Of a stretch of 14,396 nucleotides of DNA, positions 7,890-14,378 are shown piece after piece. Origin of the DNA: JALUZX01 sp964561605 (GTDB lineage Bacteria > Planctomycetota > UBA1135 > JALUZX01); NCBI GenBank assembly GCA_964561605.1, contig CAZLQD010000038.1:1-14396 (forward strand), read 5' to 3'. A program made the translations under genes and the position numbers. Each line of letters begins with the position of its first letter. The first letter of the stretch is position 1. The notes beneath the pieces were generated by a model. That model was given only the letters and a program-made list of their open reading frames with translations, was not told where the DNA came from and did not search any database.

Positions 7890-9238
7890 CCCTCCCCTCC
7901 GGCGGGGCGGGATCCGCCCTTGGAGAGATAGAGGAGGGCCAGGAGGCCGAGAAATGCCGCCAGCCCGACCCCCGCGTAGGCGTACCAGATGTAGTGGGCG
8001 TGGGCGTAGGCCTCCGGCATGGAGCACTTCCCCTGGAGTGAGGCCGCCCACCTCGCCCGCTCCGCGGCGGAAAGCGTATGCGGATCAGGGCAAAATGCCT
8101 CCAGCAGGTAGCCCGAGCTCACGAAGCCCAGCAGGTTCGCGAAGAAGCTGTTGAGGTGGGCGTAGCCCAGGAAGACCCCTTCCTTGCCGGGAGGAGCCTG
8201 CCTGGAAGCGAACTCCAGGTACTTGGGACTGAGGAAGCACTCGGCCACGCCGAGGACGACGATCCCCCCGATCATGGTGACCGTGATGGGATGGAGGGAC
8301 ATGCCCAGGATCTCCACCCTCCCGGCGAAGAACCGGGACAAGGCCATCACGAGGGCGGCCACGCCGACGAGGGCCATGGAGAGGGTCAGGGCCGCCTCGG
8401 CCCGCCAGCGGCGCACCAGGTGCGTGATGGGCACCACCAGCAGGACGACCACCAGGGGATTCACGTTGGCGTACCATTCGGGGGCGGCGTGTTCCCCCAC
8501 CAACCGTAGCACGTATTTGGGCATGGAAGCGTAGAGCTGGTGCTGGATGGTCCAGAAACCCGCCGTGATCAGGATGAAGGCCAAAAACCGCCCGTGGCGG
8601 AGCACGAGGAGCATGCCCTGGAGCGTCTCCTTCAGGTCCGCCGGCCGCTCCTCCTCCTTCCGCGCCGGGGGCCTGTAGAAGAAGACCACCCAGACCAGGG
8701 CCGCCAGGGCCATGGCCGCCGAGAAGCGGGGCACCAGCCCCACGCCCAGGTCCTCCCTGATGGACTTGACCACCGTCTTCCCGGAGAAGGACCCGATGTT
8801 GACCATCATGTAGAAGATGGAATAGGCCCGGGCCCGGTTGACCGCATCGGAAGACTTGGCCACCGTCCCGGTGATGATGGGCTTCACGAAGGCCCCGCCC
8901 ACCACGATGAAGAAGAGGGCGGGAAGGACCATCCCCAGGGAGTGGAAGAACCCCAGGGACCCGTACCCCACCGCCAGGAGTGCGAAGGCCAGGATCAGGG
9001 CCGCCCGGAACCCCATGCGGTCCGCCAGGGCTCCCGTGAAGAAGGGGAAGAGGTAGAGCAAGGCCCCGAAGAGGCCCGCCACCCAGCCCGCCGTGTGGTC
9101 CGGCAGGCCCACCACCCGGGTCAGGTAGAGGGCAAGGGCTATGAAGGTGCCGTAGAAGGCGGCCCGCTCCAGGAGCTCGGCCCCGTTCGCCACCCAGAAG
9201 GCGCGGGGGAACCGCCAGGTCGTCTTCTTGGTGTCCAT
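7886..9238 (-). CDS. POT/PTR-family MFS transporter (proton-coupled oligopeptide type)
   Basis: The 450-residue inner-membrane transporter has about 12 predicted helices. The first helix carries the POT proton-coupling motif ExxER (ELLERAAFYG, residues 21-30). MFS motif A follows helix 2 (GALADRMGFRAAL, 69-81), and the second PTR signature appears as FYMMVNIG (142-149). FWTIQHQLYASMPKYV corresponds to the seventh helix of the family. These features support import of di- or tripeptides with protons, although POT relatives also carry other small molecules. The ATG at 9238 is preceded by GGGAG with six-base spacing. It is first in a two-gene unit with the glycosyltransferase and divergent from the lipoprotein gene at 9392, with 153 bases between. 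Confidence 0.88.
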   Translation of the reverse strand: MDTKKTTWRFPRAFWVANGAELLERAAFYGTFIALALYLTRVVGLPDHTAGWVAGLFGALLYLFPFFTGALADRMGFRAALILAFALLAVGYGSLGFFHSLGMVLPALFFIVVGGAFVKPIITGTVAKSSDAVNRARAYSIFYMMVNIGSFSGKTVVKSIREDLGVGLVPRFSAAMALAALVWVVFFYRPPARKEEERPADLKETLQGMLLVLRHGRFLAFILITAGFWTIQHQLYASMPKYVLRLVGEHAAPEWYANVNPLVVVLLVVPITHLVRRWRAEAALTLSMALVGVAALVMALSRFFAGRVEILGMSLHPITVTMIGGIVVLGVAECFLSPKYLEFASRQAPPGKEGVFLGYAHLNSFFANLLGFVSSGYLLEAFCPDPHTLSAAERARWAASLQGKCSMPEAYAHAHYIWYAYAGVGLAAFLGLLALLYLSKGGSRPAGGEG

Positions 9239-9391
9239 CCGGATCTCCCGGGAAGCACAGTCACTATTGGCAGGAAGGCCAAGACCCTACCAGAATGAGG
9301 GCCCGGGACCGAAGCCTTCCCTCCCGGGGACCCTTCCGTTACATTCCCTTGAAACCGGCCTGAAACGAAACATCGGCCACGAGGAGAGACC

Positions 9392-10216
9392 ATGCCCAGG
9401 ACCGGCCTGCTCCAGGCGGCTCTTCCAGCCCTCATCCTGGCGTCCTGCGCCTCCCGCCCGGAGGGGATCCCCTTCCTCCAGAGGCTTCCCCTGTCCTACA
9501 AGGGGAGGATCGTCCTCGCGCCCCGGGAAAAGACCGCTCCCCGCCGGCCGGGCACCGTCCCGGCCTCGGCCCTCAAGATGGAAGGTCCCGCCCTGGAAGT
9601 GGAAGCCCGGGTCTACTCCGTGGACCGGGACACCCTTTGCCGCCTCCTGGGCCTGCCGGGCTGGATGCCCGCGGCGGGAATCGTCGACCTCGGGAAGGCC
9701 CGGGCGGGCCTGGAGGCCCTCAGGGCGGCCGGCCTGGCGAAATCCCTCTCCTCACCCAGGACGATCTCCTGGCCCGGCCAGGAGGTCCGCATCTCCAAGG
9801 AGGGGAAGTCTTCCTACGTCCGGTCCTTCCTCCTGAAACAGGAGAAGAAGGCCATCGTGGCCGATCCCCAGGTGGGGACCCTCCGGTCCACGAGGGAGAT
9901 CCTCGTGGAGGCCCGACCCTCCAGGGGAAGGAAGGGCGTGGACCTCAGAATGGAACTGCACCTGGCGGCCCCCCCCGGCCCACTCCCGGTCCTCCGCATT
10001 CAGAGTGGTCTCTTTCCCGGCGGGTTGTCGCTCCAGGCCCCCCTCCTCTTCTTCCAGGACCTGGCCGCCAGGGCGAGCCTGGTGCCTGGGCGCGGGGTGC
10101 TGATCACGGGGCTCGAATCGGGGAGTCCCGGCCGGGGCCTCGCCGTTCTCTTCTGGGCCCGCGAATATCCACCCCCCGAGGGAGACAAGGTTTCCCGCGC
10201 CCCCGCGAACAAATAA
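9392..10216 (+). CDS. Small lipoprotein resembling the C-terminal secretin domain
   Basis: The 274-residue predicted lipoprotein has a hydrophobic N-terminus ending in a lipobox LASC (cysteine 19). The body aligns by eye with the secretin (GspD/PilQ) homology domain. VEARVYSVDRDTL (69-82) matches the usual IEARFVEV start, LSSPRTISWPGQEVRI (119-134) matches the conserved 'L-S-x-P-R-x-x-x-x-N-G-Q' segment, VGTLRSTREILVEARPS (161-177) matches the 'VG..L.V.P.IS' strand, and GRGVLITGLESG (233-244) matches the 'G.TV.IGGL' strand. It lacks the N0/N1 periplasmic domains and is far shorter than real secretins (over 400 residues). It may be a structural relative without pore function. GAGGAGAG precedes the ATG. 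It lies 32 bases before the fucosidase gene, so co-transcription is likely. The secretin relation is inferred by pattern only. Confidence 0.75.
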   Translation: MPRTGLLQAALPALILASCASRPEGIPFLQRLPLSYKGRIVLAPREKTAPRRPGTVPASALKMEGPALEVEARVYSVDRDTLCRLLGLPGWMPAAGIVDLGKARAGLEALRAAGLAKSLSSPRTISWPGQEVRISKEGKSSYVRSFLLKQEKKAIVADPQVGTLRSTREILVEARPSRGRKGVDLRMELHLAAPPGPLPVLRIQSGLFPGGLSLQAPLLFFQDLAARASLVPGRGVLITGLESGSPGRGLAVLFWAREYPPPEGDKVSRAPANK

Positions 10217-10248
10217 CCTTCATACCGTATGAGCTCCGAGGAAACTCC

Positions 10249-11742
10249 ATGAAGACGAGACGAACCCTTGCCACTCTCGCCGTCCTTTCCCTCCTATCCC
10301 TGGGAGCCTGCATCATCTCGGGGGAGCCCGGGAAGAGGATCTCCCCGCCCAAGCCCTACGGTCCCGTCCCGAGCCCCCGCCAGTTGGCCTGGCACAAGCT
10401 GGAGTTCTACGGCTTCTTCCACACCACGGTGAACACCTTCACCGACAAGGAGTGGGGCTACGGCGACGAATCCCCCGACGTCTTCAACCCGACGGATTTC
10501 GACCCGGACCAGATCGTGGGGACCGCCAAGGCGGCGGGAATGAAGGGGGTGATCCTCACGGCCAAGCACCACGACGGATTCTGCCTCTGGCCCTCGAAAT
10601 ACACCAAGCACAGCGTCAAGTACAGCAAGTGGATGAACGGCAAGGGCGACTTCGTGGGGGCCATCGCCCGGTCCTGCCGGAAGTTCGGCTTGAAATTCGG
10701 CATCTACCTCTCCCCCTGGGACCGGAACCACCCCGACTACGGCCGGCCCGCCTACGTGACCTATTACAAGAACCAGCTCCGGGAACTCCTGACGAATTAC
10801 GGCCCGGTCTTCGAGATCTGGTTCGACGGGGCCAACGGCGGCACGGGCTACTACGGGGGTGCCAGGGAGAGGCGCACCATCGACCGATCCACCTATTACG
10901 GCTGGCCCAAGATCTGGGCCATGGTCCGCCGCCTCCAGCCCATGGCCTGCATGTTCAGCGACGTCGGCCCCGACATCCGGTGGGTCGGCAACGAACGGGG
11001 TTACGCCGGCGATCCCTGCTGGGCCACGTACACCCCACATTCCAAAATTCCCGGCAAGGCGCCGGCCCCCGGCCTGGTGCGCTTCAAGGAGGGCCTTCAC
11101 GGCCACCGCCACGGCAAGTACTGGATGCCCGCCGAGGTGGACGTCTCCATCCGGCCGGGCTGGTTCTACCATCCCAGTCAGGACTCCAAGGTCAAGAGTC
11201 CCCAAACCCTTGTGAAGATCTACTTCCAGTCCGTGGGCCGGGGAGCCTCCCTTCTCCTGAACGTCCCCCCCGACAGGCGGGGCCGGATCCACGAGCAGGA
11301 CGTGAAGTCCCTCATGGGCTTCCGGCGCATCCTGGACCGGATCTTCGAGAAGGACCTGGCCCGGGGCGCCCGGGTGATCGCCTCCAACGTCCGGGGGAAC
11401 TCACCCCGTTTCGCCCCGGAAAACGTCCTGGACCAGGACCGGGACACCTACTGGTGTTGCGACGACGGCGTCACAGCACCCGCCCTGGAATTGCGCCTTC
11501 CCAGGAAGGCCACCTTCGACGTGGTGGACTTGAGGGAATACCTCCCCCTTGGCCAGCGGATCGACACCTGGGCCCTCGACGCCTGGAAGGAGGGCAAGTG
11601 GGTGGAATTCGCCAAGGGGGAAGCCATCGGAAACCGGCGCCTCTGGAGAGGCGGACCCGTCACCACCACCCGGGTCCGCCTCAGGCTCACAGGCCCCGTC
11701 TGCCCCGCCTTGAGCGACTTCCACCTCTACAAACAGCCCTGA
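10249..11742 (+). CDS. GH29 alpha-L-fucosidase lipoprotein with C-terminal discoidin-like domain
   Basis: The 497-residue exported hydrolase should release L-fucose from glycans. A signal peptide ends in the lipobox LGAC (cysteine 21), placing it on a membrane surface. The GH29 barrel shows LTAKHHDGFCLW (103-114), GIYLSPWDR and EIWFDGANGG (189-198), where D193 is the expected nucleophile. PDIRWVGNERG follows, with E249 as the likely acid/base by analogy to subfamily B enzymes, then WMPAEVDVSIRPGWFYH. Subfamily B would imply preference for alpha-1,3/1,4 fucose on branched Lewis-type structures. From about residue 375 a discoidin (F5/8 type C)-like beta-sandwich is suggested by ARVIASNVRG, APENVLDQDRDTYWCCDDG and VVDLREYLPLGQRID. 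The start has GAGGAAA about five bases upstream. It shares a unit with the secretin-like lipoprotein; no other fucose-catabolic genes are in view. Confidence 0.92.
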   Translation: MKTRRTLATLAVLSLLSLGACIISGEPGKRISPPKPYGPVPSPRQLAWHKLEFYGFFHTTVNTFTDKEWGYGDESPDVFNPTDFDPDQIVGTAKAAGMKGVILTAKHHDGFCLWPSKYTKHSVKYSKWMNGKGDFVGAIARSCRKFGLKFGIYLSPWDRNHPDYGRPAYVTYYKNQLRELLTNYGPVFEIWFDGANGGTGYYGGARERRTIDRSTYYGWPKIWAMVRRLQPMACMFSDVGPDIRWVGNERGYAGDPCWATYTPHSKIPGKAPAPGLVRFKEGLHGHRHGKYWMPAEVDVSIRPGWFYHPSQDSKVKSPQTLVKIYFQSVGRGASLLLNVPPDRRGRIHEQDVKSLMGFRRILDRIFEKDLARGARVIASNVRGNSPRFAPENVLDQDRDTYWCCDDGVTAPALELRLPRKATFDVVDLREYLPLGQRIDTWALDAWKEGKWVEFAKGEAIGNRRLWRGGPVTTTRVRLRLTGPVCPALSDFHLYKQP

Positions 11743-11837
11743 TCACCGGGAGCCCCCGTTTCCTTTCGACCCGGTCCCACGCCGGAGAGCCGAAGGATCG
11801 AGGCACATTTCTTCTCGTTTCGAGTGGAGCCCAGCCT

Positions 11838-12461
11838 TTACAAACTACGCAATCTTTCCAGGAGAGCCTCCAGGCAGGTTTCCAGGCCGGAGGTTCCGTC
11901 CAGGAGGAGGTCTGCCTTGTTCTTGTGGATCTCCACGTAGAGCCTGGAGGCCGGGGCGACCTGGGCGCGCCATTGGCGTTCCACCGACTCCTGGGTCCGC
12001 CCCCGGTGGGCCTTGTCCCTCCTGATCCTCCTGGCGAGACGTACTTCCTCGGGGGCATCCACGTAGACCAGGAGATCCAGGAGACGCCGGATTCCCTCCC
12101 TGGCGGCCAGGAAGATCCCTTCCACCACAACCACCGGCCTGGGCTCGATCTTGTGGAATTTCCCCCGCACCCTGGTGTGAAGGGCGAAGTCGTAGACCGG
12201 GCAATCCACGGCCTCGCCCCGCTTCAGGGCCCCCAGGTGGTCCTCCAGGAGCTCGAGCTCCACCGAGGCGGGATCGTCGAAGTTCCGCTTCACCCGGTCC
12301 TCCTTCGCCAGATGCCCCAGGTCCCGGTAGTAGTCGTCCTGGCGCAGGAGCACGGCCCTTTCTTCCCCGAGGGCCTCCACCAGGGCCCGGGCCACGGTGC
12401 TCTTTCCCGCCCCGGAAGGCCCGGTCACCCCCACGATCACGATCCTCTCCGGCCGGCTCAA
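11838..12461 (-). CDS. udk: Uridine kinase
   Basis: The 207-residue cytoplasmic P-loop kinase phosphorylates uridine and cytidine to UMP and CMP in pyrimidine salvage. The Walker A motif is GPSGAGKST (14-22). LRQDDYYRD, NFDDPASVELELLEDHL, PVYDFALHTR, VVVVEGIF and ARRIRRDKAHRGRTQESVERQW follow in the same order as in well-known Udk proteins, and the length is typical (about 205-215). The start is TTG, not ATG: the codon at 12461 lies five bases after a full GGAGGT and overlaps the upstream alaX stop as TTGA, so translation is probably coupled. The gene converges on the fucosidase gene with 95 bases between. Confidence 0.94.
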   Translation of the reverse strand: MSRPERIVIVGVTGPSGAGKSTVARALVEALGEERAVLLRQDDYYRDLGHLAKEDRVKRNFDDPASVELELLEDHLGALKRGEAVDCPVYDFALHTRVRGKFHKIEPRPVVVVEGIFLAAREGIRRLLDLLVYVDAPEEVRLARRIRRDKAHRGRTQESVERQWRAQVAPASRLYVEIHKNKADLLLDGTSGLETCLEALLERLRSL

Positions 12462-13669
12462 ACCCCACCTCCCTCACCGTTCCCCCCGAGAAGGCCCTCC
12501 AGGGCGGCCAAGGCCTCGGACCTCCTGGAGAGGTCCGAGATCTTCCCCTGAAAGGTATTTCCCTTTCCTCCTCCTCGCCCCCCCATGATCCCGGCCGCCT
12601 CCCGCCCCGCCCCGGCCAGGTCGCCTTTCCATTCGGGGCCGGCGGAAAGAAGAAAGACCCCCTGTCCTTCCCCTCCGCCGGTGAGGAAGAGGACCTTGGC
12701 GGGAGAGACCCGGAAGGCCGCCCGGGCTGCTTCCTGGAGGAAGGAAAGATCCCTTCCGGGGAAATGACCCTCCGCCAGGCCACCCTCTCTCTTTCCCAGG
12801 GCCTCCCCTTCCAGGCGGGCCGCCAGGCGGAGAAGTTCTTTGCGTTCCTTCGCCAAGGACTTGATCCTCTTCAATCGCTCCTCCACGGCGCCGGGGACAT
12901 CCCCGTCTCCCACGCCGAGCAAGGCTCGAAGCCTTCCGAAGGCCTCCTCCCTGGCCCGAAGGCGCCGCCTCACCCGCTCCCCCGCCGCGAAGAAGAGCCG
13001 GGTCCCTCCTCTCATGGGCTCCGCCCCGAGAAGAACGATCGTTCCGATCCGGGCCGTGTCGGGAAGGTGGGTCCCGCCGCAAGTGTTCAGGTCCACTCCC
13101 TCGATCTCCACGAGGCGGACCGGGCCATGGAACCCCCGGGGAAGCCCCCGGGTCCGGACCTCGAGGGATTCCAGTTCTTCCACCCCGGCGTAACGGGTCC
13201 GGACGGGCCGGGCCGCCGCGACCTCCTTGGCGGCCTCCTCTTCCAGGCGGGAAAGGTCCTCTTTCGAAAGGGCGGGAACGTCCAGGTCGATGTCGGAGAC
13301 CTCAGGCCCGAGATGAAAGGCCCGGGTCTTCCAGCCGAACCGGTCTGCCGCCAGGGCCGTGAGCAGGTGCTGGGCCGTGTGCTGTTGCATGTGGTCCCAG
13401 CGGCGCTCCCAGTCCAGGACGCACCGCACCCGGCCCTTCTCGACGGGCCGGTCCAGGAAGTGGAGGATCCGATCCTCCCGCTTCTCCACCTGGAGGACTG
13501 CGGCATCGCCCATCCGCCCTTGGTCCGAAGGCTGGCCGCCTCCCTCGGGATAGAAGATCGTGTCCTCCAGGACGGCGAAGGGCCGCCCCTCCCGGACGCC
13601 CGTCTCCAGGACCTCCGTCTCCAAGGTCCTCAGGAATGGGTCTCTCTCGAAGGCAGGTTTATCTTCCAT
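12458..13669 (-). CDS. alaX: Alanyl-tRNA editing protein AlaX, long form with DHHA1 domain
   Basis: The 403-residue protein is a free-standing relative of the AlaRS editing half and should hydrolyse Ser-tRNA(Ala) (possibly Gly-tRNA(Ala)) in trans. The N-terminal part has the AlaX loop FYPEGGGQPSDQG (39-51). The zinc/active-site pair is intact: HTAQH (H97, H101) and CGGTH (C197, H201). A basic, coiled-coil-prone linker (about 228-295) leads to a DHHA1 domain with the glycine motif GGRGGGKGN (363-371). There is no aminoacylation domain, so it is not a truncated AlaRS. The ATG at 13669 fits the family N-terminus but lacks a well-spaced ribosome site; TATACT lies seven bases upstream. It is followed by udk with a 4-base overlap, and its upstream side faces the repeat cluster. 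Confidence 0.93.
   Translation of the reverse strand: MEDKPAFERDPFLRTLETEVLETGVREGRPFAVLEDTIFYPEGGGQPSDQGRMGDAAVLQVEKREDRILHFLDRPVEKGRVRCVLDWERRWDHMQQHTAQHLLTALAADRFGWKTRAFHLGPEVSDIDLDVPALSKEDLSRLEEEAAKEVAAARPVRTRYAGVEELESLEVRTRGLPRGFHGPVRLVEIEGVDLNTCGGTHLPDTARIGTIVLLGAEPMRGGTRLFFAAGERVRRRLRAREEAFGRLRALLGVGDGDVPGAVEERLKRIKSLAKERKELLRLAARLEGEALGKREGGLAEGHFPGRDLSFLQEAARAAFRVSPAKVLFLTGGGEGQGVFLLSAGPEWKGDLAGAGREAAGIMGGRGGGKGNTFQGKISDLSRRSEALAALEGLLGGNGEGGGV
12467..12472 (-). promoter_or_regulatory. Ribosome binding site deciding the udk TTG start
   Basis: The minus strand reads GGAGGT, then five bases, then TTG at 12461. This is the strongest Shine-Dalgarno match seen in the window. It lies inside the last codons of the upstream alaX gene, which supports both the non-ATG start and translational coupling. 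Confidence 0.75.
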
Positions 13670-13676
13670 GGCCGGA

Positions 13677-13682
13677 AGTATA
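13677..13682 (-). promoter_or_regulatory. Possible -10 element of alaX, giving a near-leaderless mRNA
   Basis: The minus strand reads TATACT, then seven bases, then the alaX ATG. Transcription would then begin at or next to the start codon. The only purine-rich Shine-Dalgarno-like sequence (GAGGGG) is 14 bases before the ATG, too far for normal use. No -35 match is visible at 16-18 bases spacing, so the promoter is tentative. Confidence 0.35.
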
Positions 13683-13751
13683 CCCCTCTTCTCCCATCCA
13701 TCCTTCCCACGCCGAGCCCCCCATTTTCTTTCGCCTCTCCTTTCCCCCTGG

Positions 13752-13903
13752 CCCCCTCGTCAGCCCCGGCCGGCCGAGTCACAGTCGAAAAATCCCTTCT
13801 CCCCCTCGTCAGCCCCGGCCGGCCGAGGTCTGGGTCGCAAGACATCCTATTTTTCCCGTTAGCCCCGGCAGGCTCGGGCATGAGCGAAGTACATATATTT
13901 TTC
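13752..13903 (+). repeat. Three truncated tandem heads of the palindromic element
   Basis: Heads begin at 13759, 13808 and 13858 (periods 49, 50 and then 46 bases to the next complete unit). Each has GT(C/T)AGCCCCGGC(C/A)GGC and a variable part. The first two share an exact 27-bp stretch (13752-13778 and 13801-13827). The second and third units end in a T-rich tail (TATTTTTC, ATATTTTTC) where a 3' arm would be expected. All three lack the GACGTC/GGGG arm and point the same way as the complete unit that follows. Confidence 0.8.
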
Positions 13904-13957
13904 GTTAGCCCCGGCCGGCCGAGGTCTGGTCGAAGACCAGACCGAGGACGTCCGGGG
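13904..13957 (+). repeat. Complete palindromic element, copy A
   Basis: The head GTTAGCCCC-GGCCGGC pairs with the 3' arm GACGTCCGGGG. The centre is a perfect stem GGTCTGGTC (13923-13931) / GACCAGACC (13935-13943) with the loop GAA. It runs directly into the 31-bp repeat at 13956. Confidence 0.85.
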
Positions 13958-13986
13958 AGTGGCAGCAACAACGAAAGCGCCACAAA
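13956..13986 (+). repeat. 31-bp hairpin repeat, copy 1
   Basis: It starts with GGAGTGGCAGCA and ends with AGCGCCACAAA; GTGGC and GCCAC form a short stem. It matches copy 2 (14082-14112) at 30 of 31 positions, the only difference being A/G at the thirteenth base. The central loop is A-rich against the GC-rich surroundings. Confidence 0.8.
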
Positions 13987-14010
13987 CCAACCTCGCAAAC
14001 ACCCAGACTC

Positions 14011-14071
14011 CCCCTGACGTCGGGCATGTTGCGGCCCTTCGGGCCGCACATCCCCGCCGGCAGGGGCTAAC
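14011..14071 (-). repeat. Complete palindromic element, copy B (inverted)
   Basis: On the minus strand this begins GTTAGCCCCTGCCGGC and ends GACGTCAGGGG. The central stem is GCGGCCC (14031-14037) / GGGCCGC (14041-14047), with a three-base loop reading GAA on the minus strand. The position after CCCC is T, and its partner is A, whereas copies A and D have G and C there, so pairing is retained. Confidence 0.85.
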
Positions 14072-14081
14072 AATGAAATCT

Positions 14082-14112
14082 GGAGTGGCAGCAGCAACGA
14101 AAGCGCCACAAA
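14082..14112 (+). repeat. 31-bp hairpin repeat, copy 2
   Basis: Nearly identical to the copy at 13956-13986 (one difference). Here it follows the head end of an inverted palindromic element, not the tail of a forward one. On the minus strand it instead sits between the tail of copy C and the head of copy B. Confidence 0.8.
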
Positions 14113-14135
14113 AAACACTTCGAACTGCCCCCCCT

Positions 14136-14193
14136 CCCCTGACGTCGGGGAATCCTGTTCTTCGAACAGTCTTCCCCGCCGGCAGGGGCTGAC
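14136..14193 (-). repeat. Complete palindromic element, copy C (inverted)
   Basis: On the minus strand it begins GTCAGCCCCTGCCGGC and ends GACGTCAGGGG. The centre is CTGTTC (14155-14160) / GAACAG (14164-14169) with a GAA loop on the minus strand, inside GGGGAA / TTCCCC. Sequence differs from copies A and B but pairing is kept. Confidence 0.85.
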
Positions 14194-14216
14194 GATGAGA
14201 AAGAGCAGGGGCTAAC
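14194..14216 (-). repeat. Truncated head abutting copy C
   Basis: The minus strand reads GTTAGCCCCTGC followed by a pyrimidine-rich tail, and copy C begins at the next base in the same orientation. This repeats, on the other strand, the arrangement of truncated heads before copy A. Confidence 0.7.
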
Positions 14217-14235
14217 AAGGAAAATGAATTTCTTC

Positions 14236-14291
14236 GTTAGCCCCGGCCGGCTCGGGCATGGAACGCAGTGACATGCCCGAGACGTCCGGGG
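14236..14291 (+). repeat. Complete palindromic element, copy D
   Basis: The head GTTAGCCCCGGCCGGC and the tail GACGTCCGGGG match copy A. The central stem CTCGGGCATG (14251-14260) / CATGCCCGAG (14272-14281) is perfect, but the loop is 11 bases and not GAA. The truncated head at 13858 shares its GGCTCGGGCATG arm. Confidence 0.85.
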
Positions 14292-14318
14292 AGTGGCTCC
14301 AATCCCGCAAACACCACT
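14290..14318 (+). repeat. Diverged copy of the 31-bp hairpin repeat
   Basis: It begins GGAGTGGC directly after copy D, as copy 1 does after copy A, but the rest differs. AGTGG (14292-14296) can still pair with CCACT (14314-14318), so the hairpin form survives while the sequence changed. Confidence 0.5.
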
Positions 14319-14378
14319 ACCCCGCAAGCATCCAGGCCCCCTCTACCCCGTCGCAACGTAGGGTGTGAGCCAATCCCC

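Noticed and set aside
7890..8051. Upstream extension of the glycosyltransferase
   Set aside because: The extra 54 residues are arginine/proline-rich, overlap the transporter gene and precede a clean domain start at the ATGA overlap.
11743..11837. Bidirectional terminator between fucosidase and udk
   Set aside because: ACCGGG and CCCGGT can pair only around a loop of about 20 bases, and no T-tract lies beside a stem on either strand; the evidence is too weak to call.
13087..13506. Possible frameshifted or second gene within alaX
   Set aside because: The alaX frame is continuous with all catalytic residues present, so the alternative frame is a shadow.
13752..13957. CRISPR array
   Set aside because: The 46-50 base periodicity is CRISPR-like, but the shared part is only about 20-27 bases, the variable parts are related and T-tailed, complete units occur in both orientations, and there are no cas genes in view.
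13759..14291. Integron attC sites
   Set aside because: The GTTAG heads, CTAAC on the other strand and long variable hairpins recall attC. However, an attC needs RYYYAAC at one end and GTTRRRY at the other of the same palindrome. Here the GTTAG has no CTAAC partner at the tail (the tail continues GGGGAGT), GTTAGCC departs from GTTRRRY, and no cassette genes lie between units.
13630..14327. Open frames on both strands across the repeat cluster
   Set aside because: The translated products are repetitive, low in recognisable features and follow the repeat units; no ribosome site or domain supports any of them.
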